From Kiritimatiellia bacterium (lineage in GTDB: Bacteria; Verrucomicrobiota; Kiritimatiellia; RFP12; UBA3636): 8,541 nucleotides of DNA. The stretch spans positions 1 through 8,541 of the forward strand of contig JAFSUV010000111.1 in assembly GCA_017450425.1 (NCBI GenBank), given 5' to 3'. This document shows, one piece after another, positions 1-7,151 of the stretch. Both the position numbers and the translations under genes were made by a program. The notes beneath the pieces were generated by a model. It had not been told where the DNA came from, searched no databases, and saw only the letters and a list, made by a program, of their open reading frames with translations. Numbering within the stretch: position 1 is the first letter of the stretch; every line of letters starts with the position of its first letter.

Positions 1-98
1 AGATGCTCTTGCGTCCGGCGCGCCGTCATCCGGCGGGGGATTTGGGAGCGGAAAAGGCTGTCTGAAAAAAAATCGGGATAAGTCTGATCGGGGGCGGA

Positions 99-119
99 GA
101 TTGCCAAGCGGCGGCAATC
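99..119. promoter_or_regulatory. Operator-like inverted repeat over the -35 element
   Basis: A perfect 7-bp inverted repeat, GATTGCC (99-105) and GGCAATC (113-119), is separated by 7 bases. It covers the predicted -35 hexamer (101-106) and part of the promoter spacer. A palindrome of this size and position is typical of a dimeric repressor site. No regulator gene is visible in the window, so the role is inference. If the predicted start of transcription is right, the repeat is not transcribed and would act as DNA rather than as an RNA hairpin. Confidence 0.4.
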
Positions 120-129
120 GCGGTATGAT
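101..129 (+). promoter_or_regulatory. Predicted sigma70-type promoter for the phosphohexomutase gene
   Basis: TTGCCA at 101-106 matches the -35 consensus at 5 of 6 bases. TATGAT at 124-129 matches the -10 consensus at 5 of 6. The spacer is exactly 17 bases. Transcription would begin near 136, giving a leader of about 77 bases before the ATG at 213. The -10 is itself flanked by a 5-bp inverted repeat, CGCGG (119-123) and CCGCG (131-135). It is the best promoter match I found in the window and is correctly placed for the rightward gene pair. Confidence 0.6.
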
Positions 130-163
130 TCCGCGCCGCTGCGCCGATTGTGCGGCGAGGTGG

Positions 164-181
164 TGCCGGGCCGTCCCGGCA
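164..181 (+). other. Hairpin in the 5' leader of the phosphohexomutase gene
   Basis: TGCCGGG (164-170) and CCCGGCA (175-181) form a perfect 7-bp, mostly G-C stem with a 4-base loop. It ends 31 bases before the ATG at 213. No run of T follows, so it is not an intrinsic terminator on the plus strand. It could affect mRNA stability or translation initiation, but no function is shown by sequence alone. Confidence 0.4.
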
Positions 182-212
182 ACAGGGAAAAAATGTTGAA
201 AGTGGCGAGACC

Positions 213-1550
213 ATGGCCGGAATTTTCAAGGCATACGACATCCGGGGCGTTTACGGAACGGAAATCACGGAAAAAACAGCATTCGACTTGGGCAGGGCGT
301 TCGTGACGCTCCTCGGTTGCAGGAAGATCGCAGTCGGGCGCGACTGCCGTCCGTCTTCGGAGCCTCTGTTCGCGGAGTTTGCGAGAGGCGCGAATCTCCT
401 TGGGGCGGATGTCGTCGATCTCGGCCTGTGCTCGACCCCGATTTCCTACTACGCCAACGCGGCCCTGAAGTGCGACGCGAGCGTGATGATCACCGCTTCG
501 CACAATCCGAAGCAGTACAACGGTTTCAAGCTGTGCCGTGCGGACGCCGTGCCGATCTCGGGCGCGACCGGTATCGCCGACATCGAAAAAATCGTGGCTG
601 ACGGCGCCTTTGCGCCGGAAGCGGCGGCGCCGGGGAAGATAGTCAAGGCCGACTGCACCGGCGACTACTGCGCCAAGATCCGCAGTTTTGCGGCTTTGGC
701 GCGGCCTCTGCGCATCGTCTGCGATTTCGCGAACGGGATGGGGACGTGGGAGGCGCACACTTTCGACGGGCTTCCGATCGAAGTGAAGAGTCTCTTTGCG
801 GAACCCGACGGGGACTTCCCGAACCACGAGGCGAACCCGCTCAAGACCGAGACGCTCGCCGCGCTCCAAGCCGAAGTGCGCAAGGGCGGATACGATTTCG
901 GCGTGGCGTTCGACGGCGATGCCGACCGCGCGGGCTTCGTCGATGAAAAGGGCGACATTATCCCGATGGACATCATCACCGCGCTGATCGCGAAGGACAT
1001 GCTGCGCACGAATCCCGGCGCGACCGTGTTCTACGACCTGCGCTCGAGCTGGAGCGTGAAGGAGACGATCGAGGAGAGCGGCGGCAAGCCGATGATGAGC
1101 CGTGTCGGGCACGCCTTCATCAAGCAGCAGATGCGCGAAAACGACGCCATTTTCGCCGGCGAACTTTCGGGGCACTACTACTTCAAGGCCAATTCCACGG
1201 CGGAATCGTCCGCGCTGGCGGTGCTTTGCATCGCAAACATCGTGTCGCAGTCCGGCAAGCCGCTCTCAAGTCTCATCGCCCCGATCCGCCGCTACTTCGC
1301 GTCCGGCGAAATCAACACCAAGCTTGAGAGCCGGGAGAAGGCCGCGAGCGTCCTCGCGGCTCTGCGCGGGCGCTACGGCGAAAAGGGCAGGGCGTTCGAG
1401 CTCGACGGCCTGTCGGTGGAGTTCGACACGTGGTGGTTCAACGTCCGCTGCTCCAACACGGAGCCGCTCATCCGGCTCAACGTCGAGGCCAAGACCGCGG
1501 ACGAAATGGAAGAAAAGCGGGACGAACTGCTCGCCGTGATTCGCGGCTGA
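213..1550 (+). CDS. manB: Phosphomannomutase/phosphoglucomutase
   Basis: This is a cytosolic alpha-D-phosphohexomutase of 445 residues, the usual size for the family. It interconverts hexose 6-phosphate and hexose 1-phosphate, feeding GDP-mannose or UDP-glucose for surface polysaccharides. All four family signatures are present. The phosphoserine loop TASHNP is at 94-99, with Ser96 as the phosphate carrier. The Mg-binding DGDADR is at 234-239. The sugar-specificity loop GELSGH is at 316-321, a form shared by bifunctional PMM/PGM (AlgC-like) enzymes. The phosphate-binding RCSNTEP is at 412-418. I chose ATG 213 because the protein then begins MAGIFKAYDIRG, the standard N-terminus; the open frame reaches back to 150 but those residues are not family-like. 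The Shine-Dalgarno is weak (GGCGAG). Substrate preference (mannose or glucose) cannot be decided from sequence, so the symbol is tentative. Confidence 0.95.
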   Translation: MAGIFKAYDIRGVYGTEITEKTAFDLGRAFVTLLGCRKIAVGRDCRPSSEPLFAEFARGANLLGADVVDLGLCSTPISYYANAALKCDASVMITASHNPKQYNGFKLCRADAVPISGATGIADIEKIVADGAFAPEAAAPGKIVKADCTGDYCAKIRSFAALARPLRIVCDFANGMGTWEAHTFDGLPIEVKSLFAEPDGDFPNHEANPLKTETLAALQAEVRKGGYDFGVAFDGDADRAGFVDEKGDIIPMDIITALIAKDMLRTNPGATVFYDLRSSWSVKETIEESGGKPMMSRVGHAFIKQQMRENDAIFAGELSGHYYFKANSTAESSALAVLCIANIVSQSGKPLSSLIAPIRRYFASGEINTKLESREKAASVLAALRGRYGEKGRAFELDGLSVEFDTWWFNVRCSNTEPLIRLNVEAKTADEMEEKRDELLAVIRG

Positions 1551-1557
1551 TTGCGGC

Positions 1558-2493
1558 ATGGGAGGCAAAAGGCGCGCCGCCGCGATGGCCGGCCCGGCCA
1601 CGCTCGTATTCGTGGCGGCGATCTGGGGCGCCGGATTTCTGGCGCAGCAACTCGGCATGGATCATGTCGGGCCGTGGGCGTTCGGCGTAGTCCGCAACGC
1701 GCTTGCCGTGGCGGTGCTTCTGCCGGTCGTGCTGGCGCGAAGGGCGCGCGTGCCGTCGCGGCGCACCTTCGCGCTCGGCAGTTTCGCGTGCGGCACCGCG
1801 CTGTTCGCCGCCTCGATGGCGCAGCAGGTCGGGCTGCAGTGGACATCGGCCGGAATGGGCGGATTCCTGACGGCCATGTACGTGCTGTTCGTGCCCGTCG
1901 CCGGGATTGCGGCCGGGCGCAAACCTCCGCGCGGGATTTGGACGGGAGTCGCGCTCGCCATCGCGGGGCTGTTCCTGATTTCCTTCGGGCCGGACGCATC
2001 GCTCCGCGTCGGGCGCGGCGAAGCGCTGGAACTTGCGTGCGCGTTTCTGTTCGCCGTGCAGATCCTCTGCATCGACAAGTTCGCGCCGGGCATGGACCCC
2101 GTGGCGCTGAGCTGCGGCGAGTTCGCCGTCTGCGCTTTGGAGGGGCTTCCGTTTCTGGCGCTCCAGTCGGAATCGGCGCGTCTGAGCGGCGAGGCGATCG
2201 CGGCGGCGTTCCCGGCGATTGCGTTCGCCGGCGTCTTTTCGTCGGGCGTCGCATACACGCTGCAGACCGTGGCCCAGACCGTGACGGCTCCGGCGGTGGC
2301 GTCGCTCGCGATGAGCCTTGAAGCGGTATTCGCGGCGCTTTTCGGGTGGGTTTTTCTCCATCAGGCGATGACGCCGCGCCAGATGGCAGGCTGCGGTCTA
2401 ATGCTGGCCGCCGTCGTTTTCGTGCAGCTGCGCGCCCTGGAGCGAGACCGACCCGGCGACGACGGGGACCGGGTCCGCGCCGGCTGCGGTTGA
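1558..2493 (+). CDS. DMT-superfamily (EamA-type) membrane transporter
   Basis: This is a 311-residue inner-membrane protein of the drug/metabolite transporter superfamily. It is almost entirely hydrophobic, with about ten membrane helices arranged as two EamA repeats. The first helix carries the typical AAIWGAGF (20-27), followed by a conserved arginine in the second helix (VVRNALA, about 44-50). The second repeat includes TVTAPAVASLAMSLEAVFAA near its end, the usual EamA signature region. The last helix is about 276-291, followed by a hydrophilic tail (293-311). The substrate is unknown; relatives export amino acids, nucleotide sugars or other metabolites. The start lies 7 bases after the preceding stop, suggesting cotranscription. 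ATG 1585 (M10) is an alternative start, and neither has a strong Shine-Dalgarno. The final 96 bp overlap the 3' end of the converging folP-birA gene. Confidence 0.88.
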   Translation: MGGKRRAAAMAGPATLVFVAAIWGAGFLAQQLGMDHVGPWAFGVVRNALAVAVLLPVVLARRARVPSRRTFALGSFACGTALFAASMAQQVGLQWTSAGMGGFLTAMYVLFVPVAGIAAGRKPPRGIWTGVALAIAGLFLISFGPDASLRVGRGEALELACAFLFAVQILCIDKFAPGMDPVALSCGEFAVCALEGLPFLALQSESARLSGEAIAAAFPAIAFAGVFSSGVAYTLQTVAQTVTAPAVASLAMSLEAVFAALFGWVFLHQAMTPRQMAGCGLMLAAVVFVQLRALERDRPGDDGDRVRAGCG

Positions 2494-4002
2494 CACGAGG
2501 AGGCGGCCCCCCTCGTCGATGCCGGCGGCGACGCCGCTCAACGCCTGGCCGCTCGGCAGGGCGACGCGGACCGCGCGCCCGCGAATGTCATCGAGCGATT
2601 CAAGGCTTCGCAGCACGGCGTCGCGCCCGCCGGGCGCTTCGAGAATCCGTGTCCAACGGGCCACGGCGAGGCGGCACGAAGAGAGGATGCAGTCCCGGTC
2701 GAACGGGCGCCCCGCCTCGGAGGCGAGTGTCGTGGCGGGGAAAATCGGGCGGTGCGGGAGCGACGAAGCCGTCCCGTTCACGTTGATGCCGATCCCGGCC
2801 ACGATGACCGGGCCGTCTGCGGCGGCGACATCCGCTTCGCAGAGCAGCCCGGCGCATTTGCGGCCTGACACGAGAACGTCGTTGGGCCACTTGATGCGGG
2901 CGTCGAGGCCGGTCGTTTCGCGGATGGCCGACGCCACCGCGACGCCGGTGGCGATCGTGGCAAGCGCGAGCGAGTCCGGCTCGAGCGCCGGGCGCAAAAC
3001 GATCGAGAAATACAGTGAAACGCCGGGCGGCGAAGCCCACGAGTGGCCTGCCCGGCCGCGCCCTGCGGTCTGAGTCTCGGCGACAACGCACGTGCCGTCC
3101 GGCGCGCCTTCGCGCGCAAGGCGCATCGCATCGTCGTTCGTCGAAGTCGTGCTGCCGAGCCTTGCGGGCGGCGGGAGCGCCCCGCGCATGGCGGCGACGA
3201 CGGGTTTTGGCGCATGGACGCGCACGATTCGCGCGCCGAGGCGCACGGCGTCTGCGCAAAAGCGCGCGGTGGCGTCGTCGGGCCCGGCTTCGCCGGGATA
3301 CATTCCGGGCAGAAAGTGCTTGCGCGACGGACCGACGAGCAGCGGCAACGGCGAAACTGCGGCGGCGACCATGGGCAACGCATCGAGCAGCGCGGCGTTT
3401 TGCGCGCCTTTGAGACCGAAACCGAAGCCGGGATCGAGACAAAGCGACCCGGCGGCGATGCCGTGCGATTCCGCCCGGTGCGCGATTTCGGCGAGCCCCC
3501 GGGCGACCCAGGCGCCGGGCGTTTCGACGCCCTGCGGCCCGGCGAGGCCGCGCGAGTGCGCTTCAAAGCCGTGCATCGCGACGACCGGAGCGCGGCGCGC
3601 CACTGCGGTTGCAAGCATCGCGTCGAGCGCAAGTCCGCCCTGGTCGTTGATGATGTCCGCGCCTTCTTCGAGTGCGGCGGCGGCCACTTCCGGGCTGCGC
3701 GTATCGACGGAAACGACGGCGCCGGGAATCGCGGCCCGTACGGCGCGCAAGACCGGCAAAAGGCGGCGCTTCTGCTCGTCGGCTCCGACGGGGGAAAATC
3801 CGGGGCGCGTCGATTCGGCGCCGATGTCGATGGCGTCCGCGCCGTCGCGAATGAGTTGCCTGGCATGGGCGACCGCATTTTCCGGCGAACAGATCGCGCC
3901 GCCGTCGGAAAAGGAATCCGGCGTGGCGTTGAGTATGCCCAGCACGGCGGCGCGGCCTTCGGCGGCGGCGCGCGGGAAGCAACGCTCGAAAAACGGTTTC
4001 AC
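2398..4002 (-). CDS. folP-birA: Fused dihydropteroate synthase - biotin protein ligase
   Basis: One uninterrupted frame of 534 residues joins two enzymes. Residues 1-272 are dihydropteroate synthase, which condenses p-aminobenzoate with the pterin pyrophosphate in folate synthesis. Visible motifs are LNATPDSFSDGG (24-35), DIGAESTRPG (59-68), SVDTR (98-102), IIND (117-120), MH (143-144), DPGFGFG (190-196), SRK (226-228) and RVH (261-263). Residues about 280-534 are a biotin-[acetyl-CoA-carboxylase] ligase: STTSTND (284-290), QTAGRGRAGHSW (311-322), KWPND (371-375), GIGINVN (403-409), and a C-terminal beta domain (about 475-521). The winged-helix DNA-binding domain of E. coli BirA is absent, so this is a non-repressor (class I) ligase. 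The linker is only about 8 residues. The start is GTG 4002, sharing GTGA with the mnmA stop and preceded by GGAGG at 7 bases. ATG at codon 272 has no Shine-Dalgarno. Residues 504-534 lie over the end of the transporter gene. Confidence 0.9.
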   Translation of the reverse strand: MKPFFERCFPRAAAEGRAAVLGILNATPDSFSDGGAICSPENAVAHARQLIRDGADAIDIGAESTRPGFSPVGADEQKRRLLPVLRAVRAAIPGAVVSVDTRSPEVAAAALEEGADIINDQGGLALDAMLATAVARRAPVVAMHGFEAHSRGLAGPQGVETPGAWVARGLAEIAHRAESHGIAAGSLCLDPGFGFGLKGAQNAALLDALPMVAAAVSPLPLLVGPSRKHFLPGMYPGEAGPDDATARFCADAVRLGARIVRVHAPKPVVAAMRGALPPPARLGSTTSTNDDAMRLAREGAPDGTCVVAETQTAGRGRAGHSWASPPGVSLYFSIVLRPALEPDSLALATIATGVAVASAIRETTGLDARIKWPNDVLVSGRKCAGLLCEADVAAADGPVIVAGIGINVNGTASSLPHRPIFPATTLASEAGRPFDRDCILSSCRLAVARWTRILEAPGGRDAVLRSLESLDDIRGRAVRVALPSGQALSGVAAGIDEGGRLLVSTAAGADPVPVVAGSVSLQGAQLHENDGGQH

Positions 4003-5111
4003 GGCCGAGCCTCCGGCGCTTTGCCGACTTCCGGCGACGAAGAAAGGATGAAGCCGCCGCAAAGGACGGCGTCGCCGTCGTAAAGCACGGCGGACTGCCC
4101 AGGCGCGACGCCGCAGATGCCGCACGGAAAGTCCGCCCGGAAAGCGCCGCCCGGCAACACCGTGGCAATCGCGCCCGGCACCGGATCGCCGTTGGAGCGA
4201 ACCTTGATCGAGCATTCGAATTGCTCGCCCGGCTCCAGTCCGGGGCTTGAAACCCAATTGACCGAATCGGCGACGAGACTGCGCGCCACTGCGGCGGCGC
4301 GGCGGCCCACCACGATGCGGTTGCGGCAGGGATCGACGGAGAGCACGTAAAGCGGATCGCCGGTTCCGGAGAGTCCGACCCCCTTGCGCTGCCCCACCGT
4401 GACCTTCCAGAATCCGGTGTGGCGGCCGACGACACGGCCAGATTCGTCCACAATGTCCCCCGGCCGGTCTTCTTCGCCGACGAGTTCGTTGCGGTCGCCG
4501 CTGTAGAAATCCTGCGAATCGGGTTTGGCGGCGACATCGACAAGGCCGCGTTCGCGGGCGAACGCCCGCACCTGCGCCTTGCGCATCGTGCCGAGCGGAA
4601 AGTGCGCGCCGCGAAGCTGCTCCTGCGAGAGCCGGTAAAGGAAATAGCTCTGGTCGCGCGCGCCTTCGAGCGCCCTCAGCAGCCGCATGCGGCCACCCGG
4701 CCCGGCGGCGTCGAGCCGCGCGTAGTGTCCCGTCGCAAAGGCGTCGAACACGACTCCGGCCGCGCGCGCGGCGTCCGGAATCGTGAACTTCATGAGCGGG
4801 TTGCAAAGTACGCAGGGGTTTGGCGTGCGCCCGGCGAGAAACTCGGCGCGCCAACGCGACAGAACGCGCTGCTCGTAGAGCGACGCGCGATCGAAGCGGT
4901 GGTACTCGATGCCGTGTTCGCGGCAGAACTTTTCGGCCGCTGCGGCGTCCTCCCTTTCTCCGGGGCCGAAACAGGCGTCGCGGTCGCCGCCCTTGTAGCG
5001 GCCGTTCCAGAGCATCATCGTGGCCCCCAGCACCTCGTGCCCGGCCTCGCGGAGCAAAAGCGCGGCGACCGTGCTATCGACCCCGCCGCTCATGCCGACA
5101 AGAAACCTCAC
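3999..5111 (-). CDS. mnmA: tRNA-specific 2-thiouridylase MnmA (variant active site)
   Basis: This 370-residue protein should be the cytosolic enzyme that thiolates U34 in Glu, Gln and Lys tRNAs. The ATP-binding PP-loop SGGVDS is at 8-13. GRTPNPCVLCN at 94-104 carries a CXXC (Cys100, Cys103). ATGHYA follows at 126-131, and the tRNA-contact segment VTVGQRKGVGL at 237-247. A C-terminal beta-barrel ends with a PGQSAVLYDGD motif. The usual second catalytic cysteine, in a context like SQEICF, is replaced here: residues 199-205 read SQDFYSG, with Tyr203 at that position. Extra cysteines at 47 (in ACFGPGE) and 63 may mark a distinct subfamily. The start is GTG 5111, preceded by a perfect AGGAGG 8 bases upstream. 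The stop overlaps the folP-birA start by 4 bases. Thiolase assignment is secure at family level; the precise mechanism is not. Confidence 0.93.
   Translation of the reverse strand: MRFLVGMSGGVDSTVAALLLREAGHEVLGATMMLWNGRYKGGDRDACFGPGEREDAAAAEKFCREHGIEYHRFDRASLYEQRVLSRWRAEFLAGRTPNPCVLCNPLMKFTIPDAARAAGVVFDAFATGHYARLDAAGPGGRMRLLRALEGARDQSYFLYRLSQEQLRGAHFPLGTMRKAQVRAFARERGLVDVAAKPDSQDFYSGDRNELVGEEDRPGDIVDESGRVVGRHTGFWKVTVGQRKGVGLSGTGDPLYVLSVDPCRNRIVVGRRAAAVARSLVADSVNWVSSPGLEPGEQFECSIKVRSNGDPVPGAIATVLPGGAFRADFPCGICGVAPGQSAVLYDGDAVLCGGFILSSSPEVGKAPEARP
4010..4014 (-). promoter_or_regulatory. Ribosome binding site of folP-birA
   Basis: GGAGG lies 7 bases upstream of GTG 4002, inside the last codons of mnmA. 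It fixes the GTG as the start and indicates translational coupling through the shared GTGA. Confidence 0.8.
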
Positions 5112-5119
5112 GGTGTTTT

Positions 5120-5125
5120 CCTCCT
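5120..5125 (-). promoter_or_regulatory. Ribosome binding site of mnmA
   Basis: A full AGGAGG lies 8 bases upstream of GTG 5111, in the 40-base gap after the secretin gene. It decides the GTG start and is the strongest Shine-Dalgarno in the window. Confidence 0.85.
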
Positions 5126-5151
5126 GATCCCGGCTGCTGCGCGGAAAAAGC

Positions 5152-7149
5152 CTACTGAAGGCCGTCGGCCTTCAATTCCGCCGCGGCGCCGGCGGCGGAA
5201 ATGCCGGACGCGCCCTCCAGACTCTCCCGCACCTTTGCGGCGGCGGCGACGTCCTCCATGACGTGCGGGGTCACGAAAATCAGAATGTTCGTGCGCTCCT
5301 CCTGCTCCGAAGACCAGCGGAAGAGCCATCCGAGGAGCGGTATGTCGCCGAGGAGCGGAATCTTGCGCTTCACTTCGGTTTTGTCGGCCCGCGAAAGGCC
5401 GGCGATGACGATCGTCTCGCCGTCCGGCACCGTCATCGTGGTTTTGACCGAGCGCTTGGAAATGGTCGGCGCGTAGGAGCCGCCGGCGTCGCCGCCGGTG
5501 TCGATCACCGCCTCGATGGAAGGCGCGAGCTCGATTTGCACCATGCCTCCCGGCACGATGTGCGGCGTGAGCGAAAGTTTGACGCCCACGTCCTGCCGCG
5601 TGATGTTCTGGATCACGTCGCGGGCGTCCCCGGCGCCGGTGATCGTCGATTCCGTAAGCGGGATGTTGTTGACGATCGAGACCTCGGCCTCGGAGTTGTT
5701 TTGCGCGCCGAGAGTGGGATTGGCGAGGATTTTGACCTTGGAGTTCTGCTTGATCGCATCGACGCTGAAAACGGCGGGGTAGTCGGAAACAACATTGCCG
5801 TTGGCGTCGAGGTGCGATCCGTGCGCGATGCCGAACGTCAGCCCCTCCGGGTAGAGCGAAGAGGCGATCGAGCCGAGCAGGCCGGAGCCGGTCGAGGCTT
5901 CGTCCGAAAAGCGCGTCGATGCGCCGACGCCGATGCCGCCCACCCTGTCGGGAGTGCGCAAGCCGGTGAGCTGCACGCCGAGCGTGTCTGCATCGCCTTC
6001 GGACACCTCGGCTATGAGCACTGAAATGTGCACCTGCTTCGGCTCGACATCGAGCGAGCGCACGAGCGCGGCGAGTTCGTCGAAATCCGCAGGCTGGGCG
6101 TTTACGATGAGGGCGTTCGCCTTTTCCACCGCTTCCACGGCTATGCGCCGCGAAAGCGAGGTGTCGGGGTTTCCCGCCGCGAATTTTTCAAGCAGGGTCG
6201 TGATGTTCTTCGCGACGTCGCCGGCCTTGAGGTAGTCGAGCTGGATCATCCGCAAGCCGGAGCGGCCGGGCGACGCCGGCACGTCCATCTTCGCCACGAG
6301 TTCCGACACGGCCTGTATCTGCGCGCGCGAGCCGGAAACCATGATCGAGTTGGAGTGCTCGACCGGCACGACCGTGGGCGGCCGCATCGCCGGAGGCGCG
6401 CCGGCGGCGGCGGACGACGACGGAATCCGCTGCAGCAGCTGCTGCGCGCGCGACTGGCTCTCGGCGAACGCGGCGGATATCTGGCGCGAGAGCTGCGAAG
6501 CGTCGGCGTGGGAAAGGGGGATTATCTCCGTCGCCCGCGCCATGCCGGGGCGGTCGAGCCGCTCGACGAGCTCGCGCGCTCTGCGCACCGTGTCCGCAGT
6601 GTCGGACACCACGAGGTGGTTCGTGTCGGGGAGCACCGACATCGCGGCCTTGCGGCCGACGAGCCCTTCGAGGAGGTCGCGCATTTCGGCGGCCGGGACG
6701 TTGTCCACGGCGAACACCGCCGTGACAAGGCCGTGCGCCGGGATTTCGCCGCCGTCGGGCACGATGGCGCCCATTCCCGGCGCGGTCTTTTCCGCGACGC
6801 GGACCAGCCGGAAAAAGCCTTCGTCCTGCACCGTGGCGAAGCCGGACGATTCGACGACGGAGCCGAAGAGCGACCACGCCTCGGCCCTCGACACCCGCGG
6901 GGACACGATCGAAACGTCGCCCGAAACGTCGTCGGCCACGACAATCCGCCGCCCCGTGAATTCCCCGACGATTTGGGCGAACGCCCGGATGTCGACGCGG
7001 TCGAAGGAAAACGAGAGAAAGTCCCCGCCGTCGTCCGCCGCAAGGCAGCGCCCCGAGCATGCGGCCATGGCGAGGCAGGCGGCGAAAACCGGGGCCGGGA
7101 AGCGGAAGGGCAGGGGACGGACTGCTCGAAACACGGCTCGACCCCCCAT
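5152..7149 (-). CDS. gspD: Type II secretion/type IV pilus-type secretin (GspD-like)
   Basis: This 665-residue outer-membrane secretin forms the multimeric gate for type II secretion, or alternatively for type IV pili. Domains in order: Sec signal peptide (about 1-37, hydrophobic core FPAPVFAACLAMAAC, cleavage likely after CLA); N0 (44-118); N1 (140-200); N2 (207-290, with an Ala/Ser/Pro-rich insertion at 243-259); N3 (299-367); and the secretin beta domain (about 372-630). The beta domain carries VPDGETIVIAGL (574-585), PLLGDIPLLGWLF (598-610) and the terminal NILIFVTPHV (621-630). The N0-N3 layout and length fit GspD better than PilQ, which usually carries AMIN domains. A Cys31 in LAMAAC resembles a lipobox, so lipidation is possible. 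ATG 7149 lies 2 bases after the lpxA stop without a clear Shine-Dalgarno; GTG 7134 is an alternative start. No gspE, gspF or pseudopilin genes are nearby. Confidence 0.93.
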   Translation of the reverse strand: MGGRAVFRAVRPLPFRFPAPVFAACLAMAACSGRCLAADDGGDFLSFSFDRVDIRAFAQIVGEFTGRRIVVADDVSGDVSIVSPRVSRAEAWSLFGSVVESSGFATVQDEGFFRLVRVAEKTAPGMGAIVPDGGEIPAHGLVTAVFAVDNVPAAEMRDLLEGLVGRKAAMSVLPDTNHLVVSDTADTVRRARELVERLDRPGMARATEIIPLSHADASQLSRQISAAFAESQSRAQQLLQRIPSSSAAAGAPPAMRPPTVVPVEHSNSIMVSGSRAQIQAVSELVAKMDVPASPGRSGLRMIQLDYLKAGDVAKNITTLLEKFAAGNPDTSLSRRIAVEAVEKANALIVNAQPADFDELAALVRSLDVEPKQVHISVLIAEVSEGDADTLGVQLTGLRTPDRVGGIGVGASTRFSDEASTGSGLLGSIASSLYPEGLTFGIAHGSHLDANGNVVSDYPAVFSVDAIKQNSKVKILANPTLGAQNNSEAEVSIVNNIPLTESTITGAGDARDVIQNITRQDVGVKLSLTPHIVPGGMVQIELAPSIEAVIDTGGDAGGSYAPTISKRSVKTTMTVPDGETIVIAGLSRADKTEVKRKIPLLGDIPLLGWLFRWSSEQEERTNILIFVTPHVMEDVAAAAKVRESLEGASGISAAGAAAELKADGLQ

Positions 7150-7151
7150 CG

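Noticed and set aside
3..65. Possible end of a rightward gene at the left edge (a short frame ending in TGA at 63-65)
   Set aside because: Only about 20 codons are visible with no motif, and another frame is also open to 199; coding cannot be supported.
65..119. Possible leftward terminator: GATTGCC/GGCAATC hairpin with a run of eight T on the minus strand
   Set aside because: The T run lies about 26 bases beyond the stem and no leftward gene ends nearby. The promoter/operator reading fits the spacing better.
150..212. 21-residue N-terminal extension of the phosphohexomutase
   Set aside because: The family N-terminus begins at ATG 213, and the extension would include the leader hairpin and lacks family-like residues.
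1373..2361. Two minus-strand frames of about 293 codons opposite the phosphohexomutase and transporter genes
   Set aside because: Both are extremely rich in Arg, Ala and Pro, show no family motifs and lie over well-supported genes; they are GC-driven shadows.
3187..3189. ATG at codon 272 of folP-birA as a separate birA start
   Set aside because: It lies at the domain boundary, but no Shine-Dalgarno precedes it and no folP stop exists in frame, so a ribosome entering at 4002 must read through. A minor internal start cannot be excluded.
3043..4083. 346-codon plus-strand frame opposite folP-birA
   Set aside because: No domain is recognisable, and the complementary strand carries every DHPS and biotin ligase motif.
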